Shown: positions 16,177 to 25,075 of the stretch, in pieces
Numbering within the stretch: position 1 is the stretch's first letter
Layout of the letters: every line of letters begins with the position of its first letter
Source: Oscillospiraceae bacterium
Lineage (GTDB): Bacteria > Bacillota > Clostridia > Oscillospirales > Oscillospiraceae
Direction: 5' to 3'
Assembly: GCA_017408915.1 (NCBI GenBank)
Contig: JAFQTS010000084.1
Location: forward strand, 1 to 44,403
DNA length: 44,403 nt
Made by a program: the position numbers and the translations under genes
The notes under the pieces: generated by a model
The model's database searches: none
What the model was told of the DNA's origin: nothing
The model's input: the letters and a program-made list of their open reading frames with translations, nothing else

Positions 16177-16746
16177 TTACCTTCTCCGTCCCTTGTAGGA
16201 GAAGCCGAAAATGAGGCCGCAGACGCCGCCCACAATGTGGGTCAGCTGCGAAACGGTGTCGCGGTTTAAGATGCCGTCCAGCAGTTCGCCGCCCAAGTAG
16301 AAGATCACCACAAGGATCAGCGTGATGGGGATGCCCTCTTTCCGCATCTCCGTGAAGGAGGACAGGACGATCATCATAAAGACGATGCCGCTTGCACCGA
16401 GAAGGACGGTGTTGGGGAAGAACACGAACTGCACGAGACCCGTCACCAGTGCCGTCAGCAGGATGGAGAAGAAAATGGTGCGGTGACCGTACTTTTCCTC
16501 CACCACGGGGCCAACCAGCAGCAGGAGCAGCATATTGTTCATATAGTGGCTATAGTCCGCGTGACCCAAAACATGGGTGAACATACGCAGATACGTCAGC
16601 GGATCGCCCAAGGAGGAGCGATAGACGCTAAAATAGCGATAGGTGGTGGCGCCATCCGTCCAGTTACCCAAAATGAGGGCAATGAGGGAGAGGAGGGCGA
16701 AGGTCAGCAGCACAGGGGCGTTAAAGCGGATCACAATGCGTCTCAC
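16177..16746 (-). CDS. Rhomboid-family intramembrane serine protease
   Basis: The 189-residue product has about six membrane helices. Rhomboid landmarks are HYMNNMLLLLLVGPVVEEKY (the His-x-x-x-Asn helix 2), LGASGIVFMM (Gly-x-Ser nucleophile, about residue 118) and LTHIVGGVCGLIFGF (catalytic His, about 168). The Ser-His pair is therefore intact, so it should be an active protease within the membrane. The substrate is unknown. Start is GTG 16746 with AGAGGT upstream. Its promoter lies in the short gap to the divergent EEP gene. Confidence 0.92.
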   Translation of the reverse strand: MRRIVIRFNAPVLLTFALLSLIALILGNWTDGATTYRYFSVYRSSLGDPLTYLRMFTHVLGHADYSHYMNNMLLLLLVGPVVEEKYGHRTIFFSILLTALVTGLVQFVFFPNTVLLGASGIVFMMIVLSSFTEMRKEGIPITLILVVIFYLGGELLDGILNRDTVSQLTHIVGGVCGLIFGFSYKGRRR

Positions 16747-16779
16747 GGAGAATACCTCTTTTCAAAATCTCTTGGGTAT

Positions 16780-16808
16780 AGTATACTACATTTGACGAAA
16801 TTTGTAAA
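16780..16808 (-). promoter_or_regulatory. Promoter of rhomboid gene
   Basis: Minus strand: TTTACA (16808-16803), 17-bp spacer, TATACT (16785-16780). Confidence 0.75.
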
Positions 16809-16823
16809 CGGGGGAGCGGGAAA

Positions 16824-17900
16824 ATGAAGAAACGCTGGAAGATCCTCATTGGTATCGTGGCTGTGCTATTGCTGCTTGTCATCGGCTATGTGATCTATGT
16901 GCTGACGGCTTACCACCGCATTGGTGACATGACCTTGGCGGCGGAGAATAACGCAAAGGGCTCAGAATTTGCCGCGGTGCAGAAGGACACAGAGTATTCC
17001 GTCATGTCCTACAATATCGGCTTTGGCGCTTATGAGGCGGATTTCGGCTTCTTCATGGACGGCGGCACCGAGTCGTGGGCATGGAGCGAGGCACGCTTGA
17101 TGGATAACCTTGCCCAAATCGGCGAACTGCTCCGCACCACCGATGCCGACTTCTACTTGTTGCAGGAGGTGGATCGCGATTCCACCCGCAGCTACCATGT
17201 GGATGAGCTGAACCTGCTGAGTATGTATTTGGGGGATCGCGCTACCATATGGGCACAGAATTACGACTCACCTTTCTTGTTCTATCCCTTCACCCAGCCC
17301 CACGGCAAGTCCGTGTCGGGCATTACCACCGCCTCTCAGTATCTTATCCACGATTGTCAGCGTATTGAGGTGCCCATTGAGGATAGCCTCATGAAACTGG
17401 TGGATCTCGACCGCTGTTACTCTCGCTGCCGCATTGATGTGGCGGGCGGGGGAGAGATGGTGCTGTATAATTTGCACCTGTCTGCCTATACCTCTGATGG
17501 CGTAGTGGCGGTGGAGCAGCTGGAGCTGCTGATCGCCGACATGGCCTCCGAGGCTGCCAAGGGCAATTATGTGGTCTGCGGCGGCGATTTCAACAAGGAT
17601 CTGTTGGGTGATTCCTCGGAGTACTTCGGCGTGTCGGGGGAGGACTACACTTGGGCCCAGCCCCTGCCCGAGGGTATCTTTGATGGCACTGGTCTCCAAC
17701 TGGTCGCCCCCTTGGATGAAAATAACCCTGTTCCCACCTGCCGCAACGCCGATGGCCCTTACAACCCCGACCAGTTCGTGCTGACCATTGACGGCTTCAT
17801 CGTCTCGGAGAATGTGGAAGTGGTGGAGAGTGCCGTGGTGGATACGGGCTTTACCTACTCCGACCATAATCCCGTGATTATGACCTTCAAGCTGAAGTAA
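16824..17900 (+). CDS. Membrane-anchored endonuclease/exonuclease/phosphatase (EEP) family protein
   Basis: The 358-residue product has one N-terminal membrane helix (about 7-29) that puts the domain outside the cell. The EEP active site is complete: MSYNIGFG (Asn), LLQEVDRDS (metal-binding Glu, about 114), YNLHLSAY (His), CGGDFNKDLLG (Asp-x-Asn), TIDGFIVS and YSDHNPVIM (catalytic Asp-His). The fold hydrolyses phosphodiesters or phosphomonoesters (DNase I, sphingomyelinase, inositol phosphatases). An extracellular nuclease or phospholipase-like role is plausible but not decided. The ribosome site is GGGGGAG. It ends at the hairpin that opens the pilus island. Confidence 0.9.
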   Translation: MKKRWKILIGIVAVLLLLVIGYVIYVLTAYHRIGDMTLAAENNAKGSEFAAVQKDTEYSVMSYNIGFGAYEADFGFFMDGGTESWAWSEARLMDNLAQIGELLRTTDADFYLLQEVDRDSTRSYHVDELNLLSMYLGDRATIWAQNYDSPFLFYPFTQPHGKSVSGITTASQYLIHDCQRIEVPIEDSLMKLVDLDRCYSRCRIDVAGGGEMVLYNLHLSAYTSDGVVAVEQLELLIADMASEAAKGNYVVCGGDFNKDLLGDSSEYFGVSGEDYTWAQPLPEGIFDGTGLQLVAPLDENNPVPTCRNADGPYNPDQFVLTIDGFIVSENVEVVESAVVDTGFTYSDHNPVIMTFKLK

Positions 17901-17915
17901 AGATAGAGAAACAAT

Positions 17916-17948
17916 AAAACACCTTGCCGTGAGGCAAGGTGTTTTTTT
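17916..17948. terminator. Bidirectional terminator, left boundary of pilus island
   Basis: ACACCTTGCC (17919-17928), GTGA, GGCAAGGTGT (17933-17942), preceded by A's and followed by seven T's. Almost the same hairpin ends the island at 27620-27643. Confidence 0.92.
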
Positions 17949-17964
17949 CTATGTATGAGGGTGT

Positions 17965-18306
17965 TTATTTATCGGGATTGCCGTGGCTTTCCACAAAGAT
18001 TTCCATGAAATGGAGAACGCGGCGCTTATCTTGGGGGGAGCATTTGGAAAACAACGCCGCCAACTCGCGGTCAAGATAATTTTTTTCGTTGGGCATTGCA
18101 CCCAACAGCAACTGGTCAGGCGTCACGTCCAATGCCATGCAGATTTTCATCAACGTTTCCAAACTGGGGATGGAGTGGCTGTTTTCAATGTTAGATAGAT
18201 AGTTGTTGGACAGGTCAGAACGCTCTGCTAAGTACGCCTGTGTCCAGCGGCGTTCCCGCCGCAGTGCCGCAATACGGGCACCCATTAATTGATAGTCAAT
18301 GTTCAA
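17965..18306 (-). CDS. XRE-family HTH transcriptional regulator
   Basis: The 113-residue product has an N-terminal lambda-repressor-type HTH: RIAALRRERRWTQAYLAERS and DLSNNYLSNIENSHSIPSLE (about 10-52). A short helical tail (about 75-113) may dimerise it. Start is TTG 18306, supported by AAGGG 7 bases upstream; a later in-frame ATG has no ribosome site. It is divergent from the signal peptidase-pilin operon, and an imperfect palindrome overlaps that operon's -35. Control of the pilus genes is likely by position, but this is inference. Confidence 0.88.
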   Translation of the reverse strand: MNIDYQLMGARIAALRRERRWTQAYLAERSDLSNNYLSNIENSHSIPSLETLMKICMALDVTPDQLLLGAMPNEKNYLDRELAALFSKCSPQDKRRVLHFMEIFVESHGNPDK

Positions 18307-18458
18307 AAAATCACCCTTTTATACTATAAATGATTTTTTATCTTGGAAAAATAATCCATAAGTGTAACAATACTAAAAATGAAATAAAAGTTTCATCAGA
18401 TGCAGGAAATTATTCTTTGTCCGTGGACGAGAAAAGTTTAGCATAAATATTAATTTTT

Positions 18459-18500
18459 AAGTATAAATACACTTGAAAAGAAAAAATAAAGGAGTACAAT
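18459..18500 (+). promoter_or_regulatory. Pilus operon promoter with overlapping palindrome
   Basis: TTGAAA (18473-18478), 16-bp spacer, TACAAT (18495-18500). An imperfect palindrome AAGTATAAATACACTT (18459-18474) overlaps the -35. The 257-bp spacer 18307-18563 is very AT-rich and shows no gene; AAGTGTA also occurs at 18360-18366. Confidence 0.55.
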
Positions 18501-18563
18501 AGTCATAATGCGTAGTGAGCATGCTTAATGGAATTTTAATGGAAAACAAACGAGGAGATAGTC

Positions 18564-19103
18564 GTGAGAGAGAAAGCGGAAGGGCTGCAAAAGGACATGG
18601 TACAGGCAGCAGAAACAAAGAAAAAATACCGCGCAACGCTGCTGCGCTTGGTGCTGTTGGTTGTGGTGGTCATCGTGCTGGCACTGAATCTGTTTACCCA
18701 TGTGTTCCGTGTCGTCCATTACTATGGCGAGAGCATGGAGCCTGCCCTCCATGACAGGCAGATTCTTGTGGTACATAAGACAGACAAAGTCGGCAACGGG
18801 GATATCGTTGCCTTTTACTATAACAACAAGGTTTTGGTGCGCCGTGTTATCGCCGAGGGCGGCAGCAGCGTTGAGATAGAAGACAACGGCACAGTGATTG
18901 TGGATGGCCGCACACTGGATGAGCCGTATGTGGAAGAGGCAACGCTGGGACAGTGCAACATCAGCTTTCCCTGTAATGTTCCTTTTGAGGAGTTTTTTGT
19001 GATGGGGGATAATCGCCCCATTTCTATGGACAGCCGTTTGGAAGAAATCGGCACTGTTCCGCAGGATAGAATTTTAGGTAAAGTGTTGTTTCACTTTGGA
19101 TAA
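18564..19103 (+). CDS. Signal peptidase I-like protein with Arg at the catalytic Lys position
   Basis: The 179-residue product has one membrane helix (about 26-46) and an S26 peptidase domain. The nucleophile box YGESMEP (Ser57) is intact, and box E is MGDNRPISMDSR (about 147-158). In the general-base box, usually VKRV, the sequence is VLVRRVIAEGG, so Arg93 stands where the catalytic Lys is expected. Streptococcal pilus islands encode SipA, a signal peptidase homologue that has lost catalytic residues yet is needed for pilus assembly. The location before the pilin genes suggests a similar dedicated role. GTG 18564 follows GAGGAG by 6 bases. Confidence 0.85.
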   Translation: MREKAEGLQKDMVQAAETKKKYRATLLRLVLLVVVVIVLALNLFTHVFRVVHYYGESMEPALHDRQILVVHKTDKVGNGDIVAFYYNNKVLVRRVIAEGGSSVEIEDNGTVIVDGRTLDEPYVEEATLGQCNISFPCNVPFEEFFVMGDNRPISMDSRLEEIGTVPQDRILGKVLFHFG

Positions 19104-19129
19104 AAAGAAAGCAAGAAGGATCAAGCAAC

Positions 19130-22100
19130 ATGAAACGCCGTGGCATTTACAATCGAATATTGGTGCCTGCGGCGGCTTTGCTGCTGACCGTCATGAGCAT
19201 TTTCGGCATTCGGGAGATGATGGTATCCTCGGTTGCGCTGGAGCAGGAGGTGCGCTGCGGCATTGAAGCCCACGCACACAGCGGTGAGTGCTATGAAGGG
19301 CATCGCCGTGTTTGCGGAAAAGAGGAGCATCACCACAGCCGCAACTGCTATTTGGTGCTGTTGGAGGAGAACGACATCAACCGCCTGTTGGTGCAGATGT
19401 CGGCTAGAACGGACAACAGTTTGGAAGGCGTTATCTCTCAGACGGTGGACAACGCCCTCGTCTATAACGTCAACTTGACCTCGCCTTTGGCAGAGGGCAC
19501 AACGCTGGCAGATGTGGCGGCTTTGAACCGCACCGTGGAGGAGAACAACGTTCAGCCTGCGGTGGTGTTTAATGAAAACATCCAATCCAGCAGTGCAAGC
19601 AACGATACGCTGGGCGCGGCATTGCCAACGGCTTCGGATGGCGTACAAACATTGGCTACAGGTATTGGCTCTTCCACGCTGGCTCTGGGTGATGGAGAGA
19701 CCACGGAAGAGGGACAGGCCAACTACTATGTCCTTTTGGATGACGAGTGGACCCATATCGGAACGCTGCCCTTCGATGTGACAGAGTCCGGCATAATTAA
19801 CAAACGCTATAGTTCGAGAACTACCCTTTCCAAAGTGCTGGATCTATATAATCAGTTTTTGGGTACTTCTTTCACCAATAGTGATGTGTCCTTTACCTAT
19901 TCTAACGACGGTATCACCGCCCAGAACTGGATCACAGCTCCCGAAGATAATTGGAATAATCGCCTTTATTTCCAATCGAATACCTATGTCAACTACAGTG
20001 ACCGCGGCGAGGCCTACCACGCCAAATCTGTTCGTTTGCACACCAACAACGGTGGGGACCTAAGCTACTACACCTTTACCTTGAATCACGCCGACGGCGA
20101 AACAGAATCGCAGATCGTCCGAAGTGGTACGACGATTCAGTTGCCTGGTGATAACGGGACCATTTGGAAAACAGCCACCGGTCAGGAGTATCGCGGCGGC
20201 ACACAGATATCCGTTAATGATACCTATAACCTTACTTCCGACACCTATGCTGTGGTGCGGACACTGACATTGACCTACAATGTCAATTTCCCCGGAAGCG
20301 TCAATAATGTCACCCTTCCCGCCAAGCCTACCTTGCTGGGAACAAACCTTTCTACTACTACTGAGACGGTAAGTGAAGGGAATGCTGCCGTGACTAAGAG
20401 TGTCTCCGCAGTAGAGCTAAGAGGCGCTGTAAAGGACAAAACCGCTACCGATCAACACCGTGTAATCCGCTTTATGGGCTGGAGAGTGAACGATACCGAT
20501 GTGATCGTCAGCCATAACACAGAACTGAGCTGGAACAATCTTTCGGCTTACGCTGGAAGCAGTGATGCCATCACACTTACCGGTGTTTGGGAATATAACG
20601 CACTGCAGACTGCGTCCTTCTTCATTCGATACGACTCCGTGGCGGCAGACTATGGTGACAATGTCGGCAGCCAGGGATCGGAGAAATATACCAACGAGGT
20701 GTTCTCTGCCTTTGTTATGGGTGTGGACACCAGCCTGTCCGTAGCTGAGCTGGATGCGCAGTACGGCATTACCGATGATACGCAGGACAACTCCTACACC
20801 GCCGACCAAGAAATCCGCGCCCTGTACGGACAGAAGGCCGAGGGTGTTTGGTTCACCAGTTTCCCGAAAGATGAAGACATCTTCGAGCTGTTAAAGCCCT
20901 ACGCCGATACAGGAAACCTGCGGGTGGGCACCAGTACCGGCACGGAAGTCATTACAAAAGATCAGCTGAACGCCAATTACTGCTCCATCCGTTGGTATGT
21001 GTTCAAGTTGCAGAGCGACGCATGGCACATCGATGGACGACTGGTGAAGAAAGAGGGCATTTTGGACATTACCAAGACCTTTGCCGGTAACCGGGATGCT
21101 ATCGCTGCAGCCAAGGAGCATTTTTCTATCACCGCGAGACACAATGTAGAAAACGGCAAGCAGTACACCCTTACTCTTGCAGCAGATGATCTTTTCCTTC
21201 ATGAAGTCAGTGATGACGGCAACACCTACCACTGGCGTATTACCGGTCTGACTTACGGTCAACCGTGGGATATTACCGAGAACACCGGACGGGATGCCAA
21301 CGACACCTATGTCGTCCACAGCGATTACCGCGTAGTGGATACTTACGGCAGTGATATGGGCGATCAGGACGCCGTCGGTACCATCATCCCGGATGATCCG
21401 CAACACGACAGTGTATCGGTCAAAGCCACCACCGTGGCCACCGATATGGATAAGTGGTACCCGCTGACGGTGAACTTCACCAACATCTATCACAACACCG
21501 ATTCCATCATCATTAAGAAAGAGGACGACCGTACCGGCAATCCCCTTGGTGGTGCCGTCTTCCAATTGCTGCAAAACGGCGAGCCCATGAAGTTCGTCTA
21601 CGACAGCACTGCCAATGTCTATCGTTATCAAAGCACTGTACCCGAAGGGGCAGAATATGTCACCCATCTCTCCGGCAGTATAAACGGCTATTATGAGTTG
21701 AACATTCATGGCTTTGAGTATAGTCGGGGCAATATCGTGATACAGGAAGTGAAGGCGCCGGATGGCTATACCCCCATCGGCGACATCATCATTGGCTACG
21801 AATTAGATGATGACAGTGGCGGTGATAACAGCGGTGAAAACGGCACAAACACCGCAAGTGCCGAAAACACCGCAAGTGCCGAAAGCACCGTGAATCTCTC
21901 GCAAATGGACAATGCCGAGACCTTTATACTTTCTGCCAATCCTCCCGGTGATGATGCGGATCAAACCGAACCCACCACGGGAACCGAAACTGACACGACT
22001 ACCGAGACGGATACGAGTACCGGAACCGACACGAGTACCGAAATCGATACAGATACCGGAATCGGTACAGGCCAGAACGACAATATCGACCAGAATGGCG

Positions 22101-23128
22101 AGAACGGTCAAAATGGCGACGCGAGTAATGGAACAGACACCGATCAGAGTGACAGCGACAATGTGATGATCAAGGCTATCCTCTCTAACTCCGACGCTGT
22201 GGCGGCGGTGGATGAGAGTCAGACACCTTCTGCTACGGAAGAACGCGAGGTAAAAATGCTCTCCGATTCCCCTATGGCGGAATACCGCAGTGGCCTCCTG
22301 ATTATCCGCAACAGCACCGAGAACACCTCGGTCACTGTGAAGAAGGAATGGAAATGTCTGTCTGACAACTGGCGCCCTGTCACGATGCAGTTGTTAGCCA
22401 ATGGCGAGCCTGTTACCTCTCTCCTGTCTGAGGTAAAGCTGACGCAGGTGTTGGATACCAACAATAACTGGACAGCCACATGGGGCAACTTACCCCAGTA
22501 CGCCAACGGACAGCTCATCACATGGTCTGTCCGTGAGATCAAAATCGGTGATGAGGAGTGCCTGAGCGACTACTCCTTTGTCAACTGGCTGGTGACCTAC
22601 GGCCCCGGTGTTGAGACTACCAGTAACGGACGCGTGGTCAATACATCTTTCACCGTTACCAACGATACCTACCGCACACTGCTCTATGTGCTCAAGACCG
22701 ATCGTGGCGGTGGTATTCGCCTCGCCGGTGCCGAGTTTACCTTGGAGCGCATGCGTAACGGCGCGGTGGATCAGAACTTTACGCCTCGCAGCGGTGTCAC
22801 CAACGCCGAGGGTATGATCACCTTCGATACCTTGGAGCACGGCGACTACCGCTTGACGGAGACCTCGCCCCCCAGCGGGTATGAGGAGATGACCGAGCCT
22901 ATCTACCTGACCCTTCGCACCGACGGTACCGTGGCGGTACAGGCTCATGACTATGCCTTGTCCGGCGGCACTTACACCGTCCATGTGCTCAATGAGCAGA
23001 TGCGGCCCCTGCCCGCCACCGGCGGCATCGGTGACACACCCTTCTATCTGCTGGGTCTGCTGCTGATGGCCGGAGCCGTGAGCGGCGCGTGGTTCTCCCA
23101 CCGCAGAAGGGAAGGTGTCTTACCGTGA
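19130..23128 (+). CDS. Large LPATGG-anchored adhesin / tip pilin with SpaA and Cna-B domains
   Basis: 1332 residues. Order: signal/membrane segment (about 8-30); a Cys/His block (47-73) with HAHSGECY and CGKEEHHHSRNCY; a long beta-rich adhesive region; an InlB/Flg_new-like stretch (HRVIRFMGWRVNDTD to LTGVWEY, about 445-485); a SpaA isopeptide domain (IIIKKEDDRTGNPLGGAVF to IQEVKAPDGY, about 795-885); a Thr/Asp-rich linker; a Cna-B domain (SVTVKKEWKCLSDNW onward); a second SpaA-like domain ending RLTETSPPSGYEEM; and LPATGG (1294-1299), membrane helix and RRRE tail. The Lys and Glu residues for spontaneous isopeptide bonds are visible. As first and largest subunit it is the likely tip adhesin. 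Confidence 0.92.
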   Translation: MKRRGIYNRILVPAAALLLTVMSIFGIREMMVSSVALEQEVRCGIEAHAHSGECYEGHRRVCGKEEHHHSRNCYLVLLEENDINRLLVQMSARTDNSLEGVISQTVDNALVYNVNLTSPLAEGTTLADVAALNRTVEENNVQPAVVFNENIQSSSASNDTLGAALPTASDGVQTLATGIGSSTLALGDGETTEEGQANYYVLLDDEWTHIGTLPFDVTESGIINKRYSSRTTLSKVLDLYNQFLGTSFTNSDVSFTYSNDGITAQNWITAPEDNWNNRLYFQSNTYVNYSDRGEAYHAKSVRLHTNNGGDLSYYTFTLNHADGETESQIVRSGTTIQLPGDNGTIWKTATGQEYRGGTQISVNDTYNLTSDTYAVVRTLTLTYNVNFPGSVNNVTLPAKPTLLGTNLSTTTETVSEGNAAVTKSVSAVELRGAVKDKTATDQHRVIRFMGWRVNDTDVIVSHNTELSWNNLSAYAGSSDAITLTGVWEYNALQTASFFIRYDSVAADYGDNVGSQGSEKYTNEVFSAFVMGVDTSLSVAELDAQYGITDDTQDNSYTADQEIRALYGQKAEGVWFTSFPKDEDIFELLKPYADTGNLRVGTSTGTEVITKDQLNANYCSIRWYVFKLQSDAWHIDGRLVKKEGILDITKTFAGNRDAIAAAKEHFSITARHNVENGKQYTLTLAADDLFLHEVSDDGNTYHWRITGLTYGQPWDITENTGRDANDTYVVHSDYRVVDTYGSDMGDQDAVGTIIPDDPQHDSVSVKATTVATDMDKWYPLTVNFTNIYHNTDSIIIKKEDDRTGNPLGGAVFQLLQNGEPMKFVYDSTANVYRYQSTVPEGAEYVTHLSGSINGYYELNIHGFEYSRGNIVIQEVKAPDGYTPIGDIIIGYELDDDSGGDNSGENGTNTASAENTASAESTVNLSQMDNAETFILSANPPGDDADQTEPTTGTETDTTTETDTSTGTDTSTEIDTDTGIGTGQNDNIDQNGENGQNGDASNGTDTDQSDSDNVMIKAILSNSDAVAAVDESQTPSATEEREVKMLSDSPMAEYRSGLLIIRNSTENTSVTVKKEWKCLSDNWRPVTMQLLANGEPVTSLLSEVKLTQVLDTNNNWTATWGNLPQYANGQLITWSVREIKIGDEECLSDYSFVNWLVTYGPGVETTSNGRVVNTSFTVTNDTYRTLLYVLKTDRGGGIRLAGAEFTLERMRNGAVDQNFTPRSGVTNAEGMITFDTLEHGDYRLTETSPPSGYEEMTEPIYLTLRTDGTVAVQAHDYALSGGTYTVHVLNEQMRPLPATGGIGDTPFYLLGLLLMAGAVSGAWFSHRRREGVLP
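21980..22070 (+). repeat. Thr/Asp-coding low-complexity tract inside the adhesin
   Basis: Degenerate repeats of units such as GAACCGACACGAGTACC encode a Thr/Asp/Glu-rich linker (pattern TDT-TET-DTST-GTDTST) between the first SpaA domain and the Cna-B domain. Such stalks are prone to slippage and length change. Confidence 0.75.
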
Positions 23129-23169
23129 GATATGGCAGGATTGTCAAACCACCCCCGAACGCGCGCAGC

Positions 23170-23226
23170 GCCTTGGCTCCCCTTGTCAGGGGAGCTGTCG
23201 AGCGGCAGCGAGACTGAGGGGTAGTT
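23170..23226. repeat. Dispersed palindromic repeat-like element
   Basis: The segment CCTTGGCTCCCCTTGTCAGG, then GGAGCTGTCGAGCGGCAGCG and AGACTGAGGGG, contains a 9-bp hairpin (23175-23183/23188-23196, four-base loop). It resembles the short TTGGCTCCCCT...AGGGGAGCTGTC...ACTGAGGGG repeats I recall as widespread in intergenic regions of gut Clostridia. Only one copy is in this window. It lies between the adhesin and the backbone pilin genes. Confidence 0.6.
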
Positions 23227-23290
23227 ATACCAAAAACAAAAAATTAAAAATAGAGAACAACAAACACACAAGAAAAGGAGAAAAAGAAAC

Positions 23291-25036
23291 ATGAAAGCTT
23301 TCAAAAAGTTCTTCGCACTCCTGCTGGCACTGCTCATGACCATGAGCATGCTGGTGACGACCGCGATGGCGGAAGGTGAGAATAACATCACCATTACGAA
23401 CGCCCCCGATGGCCACACCTATGCCGCCTATCAGATTTTTAGCGGTTCTGTGGCCGGCGGTATCGTTTCCAACCTCGGCTGGGGTAACGCTATCCCTGAG
23501 GACCAGCGAGACGACTTTATTAGCGCTCTGAAGACTGACAAAATCCTCAAAGACTATTTCCCGTCCACCTTTTCCAATAACGCATCAGCAAAGGACATTG
23601 GTGATGTTATCGACGATTGGTCTTACAACGAGGACAACATTCAGGCCTTTGCCGATGTAGTCAGCAAATTTGCCAACACAAACCCCGCAATAGGCATCTT
23701 TTCTAACGGAAACTATGTCATTTCCATTTCCAACCCCGGTTATTATCTGGTTATGGATACTACCAATAATAATAATATTGAAGGCATTACCGACTATCTG
23801 CTACTGGTTTCCGGCTCCTCCGCCACAATCAAACACGGTCTTCCCACATTTGACATGAGCGTGAACTACCGCGAAGACGGCACCTACCACGATTATCTGG
23901 ATGTCGAAGTCGGTGCTCCTGTCTACATTAAGCTGGAGGGCTCTCTGCCCGAACTGTATGAGGACTACAGACAGTACTTCCTGTGCTATGAGATCGCCCT
24001 GCCCGAAGGACTGATCTTCGATTTGCAGTATAAAACTGATAATAGCGAGTCAGTGCTTGACCTTGAGTCTTTTATTGCGGACATTTATCTGCTTCGCGGA
24101 AAGCAGGAAATCTCGTTGATGAATGATACGGATGAATTTACCATTAAGTTCAATGATAATAAGCAAACCCTGCACTTCGGCTTTGGCAATGTCCATGATG
24201 AAGAACGCGATGATAACGGCAATATTGTCGGTAATGATATCGACACCGATGACAAGCTGATCGTAAAGCTGAAAGCAGGTCTAAATCCTGCGGCTACATC
24301 TCTTAAGTTTGGTAAGGGCGGCACAAATGAAAACGATCTCGGTAATGAGATTACGGCCAAGATGATCTACTCCAGCGACATGAACGAATTTGAAGACGGT
24401 TTCACCTCCACCTTCGATAATCACTGGACCGGTCATTTTAAATATGCGGAAATTGCCGATGAAGCCAGCGTATACACCTATCAGACCCAGTTCCAGAAAC
24501 AGAGCAGCGCAGACAACACTCCGCTGGCCAATGCTACTTTCCGCATGATCCGCACCGAGGGCACCAACAGCTACTATGCCGTTTTCGATAGCAATACAAC
24601 AGATGATATTTATCGCATTACCGATTGGGAGGAGAAGACAGAAACCCCCTCTCTCGGCACTCTTCTGACTTCTTCTAATAAAACCGGAAATCTCGGTTTA
24701 TTTACCGTTCAGGGTATGGACGCCCAGACCTACTTTTTGGAGGAAGTTGATGCCCCGGACGGCTACAACAAAATGACGCAGCCCGTTACTGTTACCATCA
24801 CTTCTGGTGTGACCGATCGCAATCTGACAACTCTGCACGCCGTTGTCGATTCCAACACTGTTCAGGGGGATTGTAATACTGGTCTGATCGCTACTGCACC
24901 TATCTACAACACCCCCGGTAACACCCTCCCCGCTACCGGTGGTATGGGTACTACCATCTTCTACATCGTGGGTGGTGTGCTGGTGCTGGGTGCCGGTGCT
25001 GCCTTCGTGATGAAGAAGCGCAACGAGGAGGCATAA
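23291..25036 (+). CDS. LPATGG backbone (major) pilin, isopeptide-forming
   Basis: 581 residues: signal peptide (about 1-27, cleavage after TTAMA), an N-terminal pilin domain starting ITITNAPDGHTYAAYQIF, a middle D2-type domain (PTFDMSVNYREDG to about 385), a SpaA-type domain (FQKQSSADNTPLANATFRM to YFLEEVDAPDGYNKM, about 395-500) and LPATGG (546-551) with membrane helix and KKRNEEA tail. The Glu of LEEVDAPDGY is the E-box needed for pilin structure. A clear YPK-type pilin motif is not obvious; ATIKHGLP (about 175-182) may supply the acceptor Lys. It follows the adhesin by 162 bases with AAGGAG at 23275-23280, and is likely the polymerised shaft. Confidence 0.92.
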   Translation: MKAFKKFFALLLALLMTMSMLVTTAMAEGENNITITNAPDGHTYAAYQIFSGSVAGGIVSNLGWGNAIPEDQRDDFISALKTDKILKDYFPSTFSNNASAKDIGDVIDDWSYNEDNIQAFADVVSKFANTNPAIGIFSNGNYVISISNPGYYLVMDTTNNNNIEGITDYLLLVSGSSATIKHGLPTFDMSVNYREDGTYHDYLDVEVGAPVYIKLEGSLPELYEDYRQYFLCYEIALPEGLIFDLQYKTDNSESVLDLESFIADIYLLRGKQEISLMNDTDEFTIKFNDNKQTLHFGFGNVHDEERDDNGNIVGNDIDTDDKLIVKLKAGLNPAATSLKFGKGGTNENDLGNEITAKMIYSSDMNEFEDGFTSTFDNHWTGHFKYAEIADEASVYTYQTQFQKQSSADNTPLANATFRMIRTEGTNSYYAVFDSNTTDDIYRITDWEEKTETPSLGTLLTSSNKTGNLGLFTVQGMDAQTYFLEEVDAPDGYNKMTQPVTVTITSGVTDRNLTTLHAVVDSNTVQGDCNTGLIATAPIYNTPGNTLPATGGMGTTIFYIVGGVLVLGAGAAFVMKKRNEEA

Positions 25037-25075
25037 GCTTTCGTTTTGCATATCCCCTACATAGAATCATAGACC

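Noticed and set aside
18515-18754. Plus-strand ORF of 79 codons before the signal peptidase
   Set aside because: It starts upstream but runs in a different frame across the signal peptidase gene. It lacks a ribosome site and is Arg/Gly/Cys-rich without family features.
23129-23290. Small coding gene in the gap between adhesin and backbone pilin
   Set aside because: No start with a ribosome site and no conserved frame; the space is filled by the palindromic repeat and an AT-rich leader.
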